A stretch of 64,000 nt of DNA. It comes from JALEFZ01 sp039817415 (GTDB lineage: Bacteria > Bacteroidota > Bacteroidia > J057). Both the position numbers and the translations under genes were made by a program. The stretch is from assembly GCA_039817415.1 (NCBI GenBank), contig JBCBVV010000025.1, positions 27,681-91,680 on the forward strand, in the 5' to 3' direction. Below, one piece after another: positions 44,429 to 52,426 of the stretch. The notes under the pieces were generated by a model. It was not told the DNA's origin. It did not search any database and was given only the letters and a program-made list of their open reading frames with translations. Each line of letters begins with the position of its first letter. Position 1 is the first letter of the stretch.

Positions 44429-45247
44429 ATGAAAAAGGTCCTCCTAAGTGTTTTCCTTCTTTTTCCGCTCTTGGTTGATGCTCAAATCGAAGGTGTACAA
44501 GATAGCAAGTGGCGATTTAGCCAGATTGGGATTACTTGGTCGACGGAGCGGGATCAGATTCGGGGTTTTGGGGTGGAGACTTTTAAGCAGTTGATGGGGG
44601 ATGAGGCTTATATATTTGAGGAATTGGAATTAGCGCAAACTGGAACCTTTTCGGGAATATGCGAGAATAGGAATTTTGCTACAAGACTCTCTTTTACTAA
44701 TAACTTTTTTGAGTTTCAGGGAAATTTGTTCTGGATTGGTAATAAGGTAGATTTAATTGAATATAGTAGCGGTGCCTATACTTATCCTAATTTGACATGG
44801 GGGGAGAGAGCTGTTTACAGGTTAAGTGCTAAGGAGCTTGGATGTGCCATATCTAGTTTTTTGAAAGTTCCAATATGGAATCATTTAGTTTTCAGGACTG
44901 GTATAGGTCTCAGTTATTCAGTCTCTGTAGAATCGTATATTAATATAGATGCTTCAAAGATCCGGAATTTTTCAACAACCCAGAACCAACTTATTCAAAA
45001 TACAGATTGGATTCTAGAAGACGAATCCTCTATTCATCTTAGATACAATAATGTATTTCAAAACCCAAAAGGTATTGGAATAAGAGCCTTTTTAGAAAGT
45101 CAATTAGATATAACAATTTATAAAGGTATTGCTATCGGTGCACTAGTAAGGTATGGTATAGGAAAAAGAAATTTTGGAATTAATGGGTCGGTAGGAACAA
45201 ATTTAAGATCATGGGGAATCTATGTTTCCAAGAGCTTAATCGAGTGA
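44429..45247 (+). CDS. Secreted, probably outer-membrane, protein in the AT-rich island
   Basis: The 272-residue protein from the ATG at 44429 has a signal peptide (VLLSVFLLFPLLVDAQ) and then aromatic, alternating strands (VFRTGIGLSYSVSVESYINI, IAIGALVRYGIGKRNFGI) typical of small beta-barrels. The terminal residues LRSWGIYVSKSLIE do not end in an aromatic. No family is recognised. Composition is clearly more AT-rich than the neighbours to the left, with many AAT, ATA and TTA codons, which suggests horizontal gain. Confidence 0.65.
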   Translation: MKKVLLSVFLLFPLLVDAQIEGVQDSKWRFSQIGITWSTERDQIRGFGVETFKQLMGDEAYIFEELELAQTGTFSGICENRNFATRLSFTNNFFEFQGNLFWIGNKVDLIEYSSGAYTYPNLTWGERAVYRLSAKELGCAISSFLKVPIWNHLVFRTGIGLSYSVSVESYINIDASKIRNFSTTQNQLIQNTDWILEDESSIHLRYNNVFQNPKGIGIRAFLESQLDITIYKGIAIGALVRYGIGKRNFGINGSVGTNLRSWGIYVSKSLIE

Positions 45248-45439
45248 TTTAGATTCTTTACCAAAGTATCTCCCAAGCTCTGTATTTGCTTAATTTGAAT
45301 TATTTTATAGCCTAAATCTATCTTAATTGTTGCTGTATATTGATAAAGAATAAGCGGTAATTTCTTATTAAGACTAGTCCAATTTTTCGAGAACTTAAAA
45401 ATCCCTTTAGACTGATTTTTTTAGTTTTGTCGGTTGTGA

Positions 45440-45775
45440 AGGGCAACCTATTTCTGATAAATAATTAGATCAAATTCTGTGGAATTACCTTGGCTAAACT
45501 AGAATGATTTGAATCAATCTAAGGCTCAAAGATCTGATTTTGAACTCAAGGAATCGTAATCTCAATCTCTCTGATTGTGGTTTGATAATCTTTTGGGATT
45601 TGCCATTTCTGGAATTGGAGTTGTTGCTACGCTGACGTTTAACTTGGGATAGGTGAGTGTATAGCTCGCCTTCAAACATTTTATCAATCCCTCTTTTGTG
45701 AAGTTTACAAAAAAATCCTCTAGTTCTTCTTTAGTCTTAATGGTTGAAGGAAATCATCATTTGATAGCTCCCCTT
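45440..45775 (-). pseudogene. Decayed IS256-family transposase fragment
   Basis: Read on the minus strand in several frames, this stretch gives consecutive pieces of an IS256-type transposase N-terminus. In order they are LSNDDFLQPL, EELEDFFVNFTKE, GIDKMFEGELYTHLSQVKRQ, NSRNGKSQKIIK, then in a shifted frame REIEITIP, and QNQIFEP after a stop. IS256 transposases begin with the same series (N-terminal NDDFL, E-D-A-H-L region, NxRNG and the basic/acidic strands before PRD). At least three frame changes and two stop codons make it non-functional. The DDE part is missing, and no terminal repeats are seen. Confidence 0.68.
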
Positions 45776-45803
45776 TTCTTAAGGAAATCGGTGTGCGAGA
45801 AAT

Positions 45804-45841
45804 AAAAAACTTCACCCTTTGGACCTTGAGCCAAAGGGTGA
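45804..45841 (-). terminator. Rho-independent terminator on the minus strand
   Basis: CACCCTTTGG at 45813-45822 pairs perfectly with CCAAAGGGTG at 45831-45840. On the minus strand a T-rich run (complement of 45804-45809) follows the hairpin, so it ends the transcript of the M4 protease and its small neighbour. Confidence 0.78.
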
Positions 45842-45864
45842 GCAATTACACACTTTTCAAGATA

Positions 45865-46521
45865 TTAGATTAATGTTAAGGCAACCACTGTTCGTAATCC
45901 ATATCTGTTATCTAGGAAAGGAGGAGAACTGAGTTTAAGGTTACGATGGAACCTCTCATAAAACGGAGCCAACCTAAGATGTAGATTTGGAATTAAGCTA
46001 ATTTCTATTCCCAACTTGAGTCCTCCTCCAATATCATATCCTTCTGTATAAAAATCTCGAAATTCACCTGCCCCATCAATTCCAAAGAATTGCTCCCTTC
46101 CCCTTCTGAATATTCCAGTGACCTCAACAAAGAATCTATTTTCTTTCCATTTTATTACGTTAAAGTTAATTCCTGAACTATAATGATGGAAATAGTGAAA
46201 AGCTAGGCCTGCTTTATTAGTATTGTTAGCACTTATACTACTTAATTTCCTTCCTTCATTACAGGTTGGACAGAAAAAAATATTAGAGTATGAAACTGGA
46301 ATACTAATTCTATTGTTAAGGTTCACGTATATGCCAATTCCAAAATTACTTAAACTTAAACCGCTGTTTTCATTAGGTACCTCTGGCATTACTTTTCTCT
46401 GCCATTCCGGTCTAAAGTGAAGTAAATAAGAAGCTTCATTGAAAATAAAAACTCTAAGTTTATTCTGAGAAAATACACTCGAGGAATAAATTAGTAGGGT
46501 TAAATAGAATAGGTATTTCAT
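45865..46521 (-). CDS. Small outer-membrane-like protein coupled to the M4 protease
   Basis: The 218-residue protein has a signal peptide (YLFYLTLLIYSSSVFSQ) and alternating strands (FGIGIYVNLNNRISIPVSYSN, NRFFVEVTGIFRRGREQFF, YGLRTVVALTLI). A pair of Cys in FFCPTCNEG may form a disulfide. It looks like a small barrel. Its ATG overlaps the stop of the M4 protease gene by four bases (ATGA-type), so translation is coupled. Composition is AT-rich, as in the rest of the island. Family unknown. Confidence 0.65.
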   Translation of the reverse strand: MKYLFYLTLLIYSSSVFSQNKLRVFIFNEASYLLHFRPEWQRKVMPEVPNENSGLSLSNFGIGIYVNLNNRISIPVSYSNIFFCPTCNEGRKLSSISANNTNKAGLAFHYFHHYSSGINFNVIKWKENRFFVEVTGIFRRGREQFFGIDGAGEFRDFYTEGYDIGGGLKLGIEISLIPNLHLRLAPFYERFHRNLKLSSPPFLDNRYGLRTVVALTLI

Positions 46522-49010
46522 GGGTTAAGGATTTTAAATGATTTATGAATTTTCATATTAGATGAAGATAGTCGGATCAAATAGATTCCTTTTGGATAAT
46601 CTGAAAGGAGGAATTTGGATTCGTGATTATTAGATTCAGAGGAGAATAGCATTCTGCCAGATAGGTCGTAAACTTTCAAAATTAACTCTCTAGGAACCGT
46701 GAGTGAAACCTCGTTATTAGAGACCTTAATGATTCTATTGAGGTTACCCTGACTTTCAAAAAAATTACTCTTGCTTACTCTAAGCCCTGAAATGCAGGAT
46801 TGAATATTGATTTCCTTATTGATCGTTTTTAGTTGGCCTGAGCAGTCCGTAACCTTAGCTCTGATAATTACCTTCTGTCCTGATAGGTTTAATTTATCCG
46901 TGGTAATACGTATGTTTTGGTTATGTTGACCTGACACAAATCCCCAATTTGATGTAGGAGTAGAAAGGCCAGTTGGTATAGACCATTCAACTAACCCTGA
47001 ATGTGGTCCAAGGAAGTCTGACTTCAATTTGAAGTAACAGTATGTAGGGTTTTGAACCCCTTGTTTACATAAGGATGAAATTCCATTAATAGAAAAGTTT
47101 TCCTCCTCTGGAGTCCCTATTCCCACTTTATTGAAAGCAAAAGAAACGTTTAGTCTTGCAGATGTGCAATGTGACCCCTCAATAATTATAGAAGATAATA
47201 TCCAACTTTCTCGCAGGTCCCAATATGTAGGTTCATCATCGGATAAGTTAAGGAACGCATGCCATACAATATCAATCCCTTTCTCAGGAGAAGTAAATGG
47301 TCTGGGTTTTTGTCCAATAAATCCATCTCCAATATTATGACTCGTCATAATTACAAAAGCATGACTAACAATTGTACTATTAAAATGAACGTAACATCTA
47401 TCAGGCCAATTCCCTGGAATAGAACACTCTGACCTATTACCAGAGTAGCTAATGAAATTCGATGAGTTTACACTTTCTGGATTCCCTGTTAGAGTTGGCT
47501 TATTGAAATCTCTTAATCCCTTATGGGCTCTCGTAACAACACTAAATGGTATTGAGTGTCTTGGGCCAAGATTGTTTGTATGATGTAATGGCAGACTAGT
47601 CCAAATGTTGCTTCTAGGATTGTATGGCAAACTACAATCAAAACAAGTGTTATTAGGACAAAATCTATTTTGAACTGAGAAGAAATATTTTTCGGTGAAA
47701 ATTGAAAAAATGTCTGCAAGACCTTCAAAGATAGATCCAGATTCCTTAGTTAGAATTGCATTCGGAAAAATCGTTCTTTGTATGGCGTGGAAGTATTCAT
47801 GTCCTGCGGTTTTGGGAGAAGCATAGTCATTGCCATTCTTATTTCGGCTAAAATATATAACAGTTTCATTAGAATTTTGATCACGAACTGTCCTTCCTCC
47901 GATATCTCCTACTTCTCTTAAAACTTTTAATAGTTGAGGTGTAGAGTTATGAGAGGCTCCGTCAATCCCCCTATGATTATGTTTAGTATAGAAATATTCT
48001 GCCGCTTTAGTTGTGAAAATATAAGGATGAGTGTCCTCAGTATTCAGCCACTGATAAATATCAGTAATCGCATCCCCTGATGAGAAACTATTATTAATTA
48101 CGTCTTGTGTAATTGTACTAGAAAGATTGTTGTCGGAGAGGGAAACTATATTCTGGAAATTATCCTTTAGGATAAAATTTCCATGAGTGGAAGATGATGC
48201 CGGTACCTGAATAAAGTTAGTAATATATGAAGTATAGTTTCCTGAGCTAACTGAAACTGAATTTGGAATTTTAATTTTCGCATCAAACACTTTCTTGGTT
48301 GCTTTATGATACATTGTTGTATTTTCTATTCGTCTCAAATCCCTTTTCACAGCATCCAACTCCACCACATAGAAATCCCCACTTTCCACCGCTTCAATTT
48401 CCATTCTATAGGTCAGGGTAAAACTTCTAGCTAGGTGAGCATCCGCCACACCATTAGAGTATAATAGCCGAACGGCCTTTTCATGGTAGGGAGGTACGTC
48501 CACTCCTTTTCCATTGACAATCTCGAATCCTTTTCGCCAAGCTTCTTTGGGACCAAAGGAGGGCTTAGTAGGATGGTCTAATTGCGCAGCAATCTTTCCA
48601 TTGAGGACACGCAGGAAGCCATTGGGCCCTTCGTGGGCGCGTAGATTGGAGTAGAGTACCTTAATGCCTTTATGGTAATGGTCATACACATAATGACTCC
48701 AACCTGTCTTTTCGTCGTAGCGGTTTTTGACTACAAACAATTCATCGTCATCACCTAGGCCGAACAGTTCTTTATATTCGGCGACGAAGGTAATGGCATC
48801 GTAGCCTCGTTCAGGATCAAAGTACAGCCAGCCAAAGGGCTGAGAACTGAGTACATGTTCCTGCATCTCTGTATTGGCGGTATCGGAAAACCAGAAGGTC
48901 TCATAAGGATAATGTCCTGGTGAATCTGTGTGGGGAGATTCTTGAACCTCCGTTTGTGCCAGGCCAACCACAGCCATACACATCCACATGAAGAAAGGGG
49001 GAAAACGCAT
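46518..49010 (-). CDS. M4-type (thermolysin-like) metalloprotease with T9SS sorting domain
   Basis: The 830-residue protein has a short signal peptide (MWMCMAVVGLAQ). Residues about 60-220 form the FTP/PepSY-type propeptide (GYDAITFVAEYKELFGL, GIKVLYSNLRAHEGPNGFLRV). The zinc motif HEYFH is at 404-408, with the third ligand Glu429 in SIFEGLADIFS and the proton donor region VHFNSTIVSHAFVIM. A PKD-like or Ig-like segment follows and the last 80 residues are a T9SS type A domain ending in SFKILNP. It degrades proteins outside the cell. The first 225 codons have host-like composition; the rest is AT-rich (see findings). Confidence 0.83.
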   Translation of the reverse strand: MRFPPFFMWMCMAVVGLAQTEVQESPHTDSPGHYPYETFWFSDTANTEMQEHVLSSQPFGWLYFDPERGYDAITFVAEYKELFGLGDDDELFVVKNRYDEKTGWSHYVYDHYHKGIKVLYSNLRAHEGPNGFLRVLNGKIAAQLDHPTKPSFGPKEAWRKGFEIVNGKGVDVPPYHEKAVRLLYSNGVADAHLARSFTLTYRMEIEAVESGDFYVVELDAVKRDLRRIENTTMYHKATKKVFDAKIKIPNSVSVSSGNYTSYITNFIQVPASSSTHGNFILKDNFQNIVSLSDNNLSSTITQDVINNSFSSGDAITDIYQWLNTEDTHPYIFTTKAAEYFYTKHNHRGIDGASHNSTPQLLKVLREVGDIGGRTVRDQNSNETVIYFSRNKNGNDYASPKTAGHEYFHAIQRTIFPNAILTKESGSIFEGLADIFSIFTEKYFFSVQNRFCPNNTCFDCSLPYNPRSNIWTSLPLHHTNNLGPRHSIPFSVVTRAHKGLRDFNKPTLTGNPESVNSSNFISYSGNRSECSIPGNWPDRCYVHFNSTIVSHAFVIMTSHNIGDGFIGQKPRPFTSPEKGIDIVWHAFLNLSDDEPTYWDLRESWILSSIIIEGSHCTSARLNVSFAFNKVGIGTPEEENFSINGISSLCKQGVQNPTYCYFKLKSDFLGPHSGLVEWSIPTGLSTPTSNWGFVSGQHNQNIRITTDKLNLSGQKVIIRAKVTDCSGQLKTINKEINIQSCISGLRVSKSNFFESQGNLNRIIKVSNNEVSLTVPRELILKVYDLSGRMLFSSESNNHESKFLLSDYPKGIYLIRLSSSNMKIHKSFKILNP

Positions 49011-49207
49011 AATGATAGTTACTTAGGTTGTGTAAAATGAAGTGTAGTATAAAAATGTAATACAATAAAAATATATACATTTAATAAATGCAAATAATTA
49101 TTATATATTTGTTTATGGCTATAACAATAGTAGCTGATTTTTGTGCGTAGCTGAGGCATGAAAGCAGTCTGTTGGGATAGCGATAGAAAAATGTAAATCG
49201 ATACCTT

Positions 49208-49600
49208 ATGAATATTTTGCTGTTAGAGGACGTGAAATCGCACGCCAGTCTCTTCAACTATGCGCTGGAGGACCTGGGATGGAGGGAGAAAATCTATGTC
49301 AAATGGGCGCAAGACATAGAATCTGCCATAGATATGCTCGAAGACGAAATTACCTTGATGCTGGTAGACTATAAACTAGAGGACAATCGTTTTGGGACTG
49401 AGTTTTGCCGAATCGCCAGAGAACGGAAGCCCAATGCCATCATCTTAATCATGTCTTCCATGGATGATTGGGACATTTATGTGGAAGCATATGAGGCGGG
49501 GATCAATGCCTTTATTCCCAAGTTTGAGGACTTTGACGAATTGTTGGATCAACTCAATTGTATCCTACATTATTATGAGAATTTTTGGCTAAGGGTATAA
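49208..49600 (+). CDS. Stand-alone response regulator receiver protein
   Basis: The 130-residue protein is a single receiver domain: acidic pair in LLLEDVKSH, the phospho-acceptor Asp of MLVDYKLEDN, IILIMSSMDDW with the conserved Ser/Thr position, and the Lys in FIPKFEDF. No output domain is fused. It probably relays phosphate from a kinase elsewhere. A TATATTTG element (49104-49111) lies about 100 bases upstream. No kinase gene is adjacent; the nearest is at 12858. Confidence 0.82.
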   Translation: MNILLLEDVKSHASLFNYALEDLGWREKIYVKWAQDIESAIDMLEDEITLMLVDYKLEDNRFGTEFCRIARERKPNAIILIMSSMDDWDIYVEAYEAGINAFIPKFEDFDELLDQLNCILHYYENFWLRV

Positions 49601-49795
49601 GCTAAAATAAGTGTAATAAATGTCATTTCGTGTATTGGGAAAATTTACTGAACAAAGCGCTATTGCTTACGTCTACCCTATAAACAGACACAACAAAAGA
49701 CAACACGGAAACTATTTCGGTTCTCAAAAATTGCGAAAATCATTATATAGCATTTCCTATATATTAAATGCTGATATAATTCGAGAATACTTATG

Positions 49796-49803
49796 TATAT
49801 TTG
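49796..49803 (+). promoter_or_regulatory. -7 element TATATTTG
   Basis: TATATTTG lies 8 bases before the ATG at 49812 and would give a nearly leaderless transcript. A matching -33 TTG is not evident. Confidence 0.35.
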
Positions 49804-49811
49804 TATAACCT

Positions 49812-50279
49812 ATGGAACTAAGATATCAACTTAAAGGTCCTGAAGAGAAATGGGATGTCTTTGGTTCACCTGAAGACATCTACTTCCACTGCAAAAAACT
49901 CGGCTACAAAGGGCCGACGGAAATTGTAGGAGGGCTTCCCTTGCCCAAGGGGAAGGATTTCGTCATTCAGGAAGAGTATATCAAGAAAACCTCTGCCCTG
50001 CGCCTTCAGCATGTCGAATGGAACCTGATCGACAAATTCATCGCCAATGATGATTATCCAGAATTGACCTCTCGAGTAGATGTCATGCTCTTTGCCCTTT
50101 CCACTTTGAGGCAAGTCAAGGAGTTTGGTTCTGTCTATGCGTCCATGCCTGACAACAAAATTCACGAGTTCGAAAGTATTTTTGAGGTCATTGCCCAAAT
50201 GAAGTACTTCGACATTACAGAGACCTATCCGGTCATCTCAAAAAGTAAAGAAGACCTCAAACGGCTTCATAAAAAGTAA
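49812..50279 (+). CDS. Conserved-looking small cytoplasmic protein, unknown
   Basis: The 155-residue protein has no signal or membrane helix. It begins with short beta strands (ELRYQLKGPEEKWDVFGSPED) and continues as helices (YPELTSRVDVMLFALSTLRQ, FESIFEVIAQMKYFDI). I recognise no domain. Codon use is host-like, a terminator follows, and a -7 element precedes it, so it is a real single gene. No role can be assigned. Confidence 0.68.
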   Translation: MELRYQLKGPEEKWDVFGSPEDIYFHCKKLGYKGPTEIVGGLPLPKGKDFVIQEEYIKKTSALRLQHVEWNLIDKFIANDDYPELTSRVDVMLFALSTLRQVKEFGSVYASMPDNKIHEFESIFEVIAQMKYFDITETYPVISKSKEDLKRLHKK

Positions 50280-50296
50280 GAAGATTATTCTTCAAG

Positions 50297-50330
50297 AAGA
50301 CATGGGAACTATTTCTCATGTCTTTTTTTT
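50297..50330 (+). terminator. Rho-independent terminator
   Basis: AAGACATGGGA at 50297-50307 pairs with TCTCATGTCTT at 50314-50324 with one G-U pair, followed by a run of T. It overlaps an upstream in-frame ATG of the next gene and so supports the start at 50375. Confidence 0.82.
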
Positions 50331-50374
50331 GTGCCCAGTCTCTCCCATCTTTACAGCACACAAAGCACATCACC

Positions 50375-51082
50375 ATGCATCGATTCCTTCGTTTTCCCTT
50401 GAATCTTCTCCTAGGGCTCCTGTTATGTTTGACGCTGATCTTATTCCTCTCGGGCAACTTATATGAATCTGAGGGAGAAATTCGCTTTCTGCTTCATACT
50501 GACATCTGGCTCTATGGTACCATAGGAGCTGCCTTTTTTCGTTTGCTGGCCTATGAAGGTACCATCAATCGACATTTGCCTCATGCTGAGGTGGAATTTT
50601 ATATCCCTAAACATAGGCTACAGGCGACTCTCTTTTTGTTGGGCGGCTTAGTTGCCTTCTTGTGCTATCTCTCAGGGAAGGGATGGATGTGGATGTTAGG
50701 GTCGTTGATATTGGGTTTTCTGTTGGCAGAGGGGATTCTTTTCATCATTGCACCGAGAACTTGGCCTAAGAAATTGCTATTCGACCAGCAACAGCAAGCT
50801 CATTTTTGGGGGAATCAAAACTGGACCTTAAAACTGGATGAAGTTAGCGGCATTAAGCTGAAAAGAGATATGATGGAAGTTGTATTCCAGTACGAGCGAG
50901 GAAACTCATTCTACCTACCTATGTATGACATGGAAGCAGAAGAAATAGCAGAGGTGCTGCAGGAATTCTGGGAGAGGTTTTCTGTTCCGCAAAAACGCAT
51001 GCTAGAACATGAAGTCCTTGCCTATCGGCCAGAATGGAGCTTCTTTGAGGAGGAAGGGGCAGAAAAAGAAAATGAAGCATAA
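50375..51082 (+). CDS. Membrane protein of unknown function
   Basis: From the ATG at 50375 the 235-residue protein has two hydrophobic pairs of helices in the first 130 residues (LNLLLGLLLCLTLILFLSG, IWLYGTIGAAFFRLLA, ATLFLLGGLVAFLCYLSG, WMLGSLILGFLLAEGILFI). A cytoplasmic domain with PH-like strands (WTLKLDEVSGIKLKRDMMEV) and an acidic tail follows. It resembles small bacterial PH-domain membrane proteins in layout, without a firm match. The product may sense or organise the membrane. Monocistronic. Confidence 0.62.
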   Translation: MHRFLRFPLNLLLGLLLCLTLILFLSGNLYESEGEIRFLLHTDIWLYGTIGAAFFRLLAYEGTINRHLPHAEVEFYIPKHRLQATLFLLGGLVAFLCYLSGKGWMWMLGSLILGFLLAEGILFIIAPRTWPKKLLFDQQQQAHFWGNQNWTLKLDEVSGIKLKRDMMEVVFQYERGNSFYLPMYDMEAEEIAEVLQEFWERFSVPQKRMLEHEVLAYRPEWSFFEEEGAEKENEA

Positions 51083-51110
51083 AAAAGCGCCCGCTCGATG
51101 CAGGCGCCCT
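51081..51110 (-). terminator. Rho-independent terminator on the minus strand
   Basis: GCGCCCGC at 51087-51094 pairs with GCAGGCGC at 51100-51107 (one G-U). On the minus strand T residues follow, so it stops the gene that ends at 51144. It touches the stop codon of the convergent gene. Confidence 0.7.
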
Positions 51111-51143
51111 CTCTATGAAAAGCCAATTAGCAAAAGCTAAATA

Positions 51144-51983
51144 TTACAGGTTATAGTATATCCCTACAGAATAGGCAGGTGCCTCAAAATAAGACCTAGC
51201 ATTCAATGCCTTGGTTACGTTGGCGGCGACCCCTATTTTCTTGGTAATATTAAGTCCGACCTCCGCAGAAACCGTGGTGAATTCAAAGTTGTTGGTGAAG
51301 ATGGAGCCAGATTGCACATCAAGCGGCCCAATTGCGTCAATACGGTCTACACGTCCGATGGCCAATACTCTTTCATTAAACAACTGAAAACCGATTTCTG
51401 CTCCGAAACGAGCCTCGTCATTGAAGCCATTTGTACGGTTGTTGAAGCCAGCATAGGCATTTACCCAGCCCATGACTCCTCCAAACCCAAAGCCCGTAGA
51501 AGCATCCACCCGTAGCATGGTATTCATTTCACCATCCCCAGTTGCAGGAGAATTTTCATCTGTCCCTACTCTTCCTGTAGGCAAACCCCAGAGAGCCGTT
51601 ACACTCACGACAAATTTATCCCCTTGGTAGAGTCCATATTTCAGGCTTAAGTCAATGTCACCCAGTCCATTTTGGCTGGCTGATGGTAAAAGAGGATCAC
51701 TATCAGGCTGGAACAAAGTCGTTCGGCTAAAGAAAGGTGTATATACGATTCCAGTCAGACGATCCGACAAACCATACTCCCCGTACAGGCTGGTATTGTA
51801 ATATCCTACAGGCTGCTGGTTAGTCAGACGGCCATTCGCATCATAAGAAAGTGGACTAACGGCCCACCATTGCGTGAACTTGAAGTATCCTCCTCCCTGT
51901 TTGTAGACCCATCCGCCTCCTGCGTAGGTCAGGGTAGAAAGGAAAATCAAAGTGATTCCGAGAAAGAAAGATTTTGCGTTCAT
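51144..51983 (-). CDS. Outer-membrane barrel-like protein
   Basis: From the ATG at 51983 the 279-residue protein has a signal peptide (FFLGITLIFLSTLTYAGG) and alternating strands with aromatic ends (YFKFTQWWAVSPLSY, NTSLYGEYGLSDRLTGIVYT, PAYSVGIYYNL). The final residues YYNL are close to the usual aromatic barrel end. The layout (LGDIDLSLKYGLY, FVVSVTALWGLPTGRVG) resembles transporter-type barrels of the phenol-degradation MetA type. Function unknown. Divergent from lysA. Confidence 0.65.
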   Translation of the reverse strand: MNAKSFFLGITLIFLSTLTYAGGGWVYKQGGGYFKFTQWWAVSPLSYDANGRLTNQQPVGYYNTSLYGEYGLSDRLTGIVYTPFFSRTTLFQPDSDPLLPSASQNGLGDIDLSLKYGLYQGDKFVVSVTALWGLPTGRVGTDENSPATGDGEMNTMLRVDASTGFGFGGVMGWVNAYAGFNNRTNGFNDEARFGAEIGFQLFNERVLAIGRVDRIDAIGPLDVQSGSIFTNNFEFTTVSAEVGLNITKKIGVAANVTKALNARSYFEAPAYSVGIYYNL

Positions 51984-52195
51984 TTTGGTATATGTTCTAT
52001 TATATATAGGGAGAGATATTCTCCACGCTACAAAAATCAGCATCACCTATCACGGAATTATCACAGAAGGGTATCAAAAGTTAAAAATGAGAGAATTAGC
52101 CTGAGAAAGGGGGCAAATGTCGTCGATCTTGCATTTTTACCGCTGTTATCACACCAACTATTTTCCCTATATTTGCCCAAGCTTTCCTTTAGAGC
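51984..52195. other. Intergenic region upstream of the lysA leader
   Basis: About 210 bases between the barrel gene and the lysA leader. A TATATTTG element at 52168-52175 is the only clear site. Nothing else is supported; no gene is seen. Confidence 0.5.
52168..52175 (+). promoter_or_regulatory. -7 element TATATTTG for the lysA transcript
   Basis: TATATTTG matches TAnnTTTG exactly. A TTA, one base from TTG, lies 19 bases upstream (52146-52148). A start of transcription near 52182 would give a leader of about 245 bases before lysA and about 14 bases before the leader frame at 52196. No other -7 element is seen closer to lysA. Confidence 0.5.
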
Positions 52196-52255
52196 ATGAA
52201 CATTGTCATCAAACATATCTCCAAACAGCTATTTGTCTCCAAACAGGACAAATAG
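52196..52255 (+). CDS. Possible Lys-rich leader peptide of lysA (19 codons)
   Basis: ATG at 52196 opens a 19-codon frame, MNIVIKHISKQLFVSKQDK, ended by TAG at 52253-52255. Four codons are AAA (Lys), two of them in repeated TCC-AAA-CAG units and one as the last sense codon. It starts about 14 bases after the predicted transcription start and lies in the long leader of lysA, a lysine-synthesis gene. A weak GAG is 4 bases before the ATG. Leader peptides of amino-acid operons are short and rich in codons for the end product, which fits. It could also be a chance frame; coding was not measured. Confidence 0.45.
   Translation: MNIVIKHISKQLFVSKQDK
52229..52255 (+). promoter_or_regulatory. Hairpin at the end of the leader frame
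   Basis: CTATTTGTC at 52229-52237 is a perfect complement of GACAAATAG at 52247-52255, with a 9-base loop. It covers the last nine codons of the Lys-rich leader frame including the stop. A ribosome paused on those Lys codons would keep it open. Confidence 0.5.
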
Positions 52256-52263
52256 TAATCCCC

Positions 52264-52391
52264 TGCCTGAAAGGGCAACGACAATGTGCTTATTACTTAT
52301 TTCATTCGTTTAGAAACAAAACATAGCCGACATTGTCTTTGCTGTCAGGTGTGATGTAAATGACACGGTTCTGCCAAAGGGCAGTATTTTT
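52264..52391 (+). promoter_or_regulatory. lysA leader with two look-alike hairpins and a T-run
   Basis: TGCC (52264-52267) and GGGCA (52273-52277) form one hairpin. CTGCC (52371-52375) and GGCAG (52380-52384) form a second, nearly identical one that is followed by TATTTTT. A longer pairing, GACAATGT at 52280-52287 with ACATTGTC at 52330-52337, spans the region between. The TGCC of one hairpin can pair with the GGGCA of the other. This is the kind of mutually exclusive folding used in attenuators. The second stem is short (5 pairs), so termination is uncertain. Confidence 0.42.
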
Positions 52392-52426
52392 AACATATTC
52401 TAAATTATCAAATTGATTTATCCGTC

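Noticed and set aside
45494..45679. A small gene of 61 codons on the minus strand
   Set aside because: It is one frame of the decayed IS256 transposase, not an independent gene.
49620..49808. 62-codon frame before the gene at 49812
   Set aside because: Overlaps the -7 element of the next gene and has no recognisable feature.
52196..52426. Lysine riboswitch upstream of lysA
   Set aside because: The leader is too short and lacks the five-stem junction expected for that riboswitch; a leader-peptide mechanism fits better.
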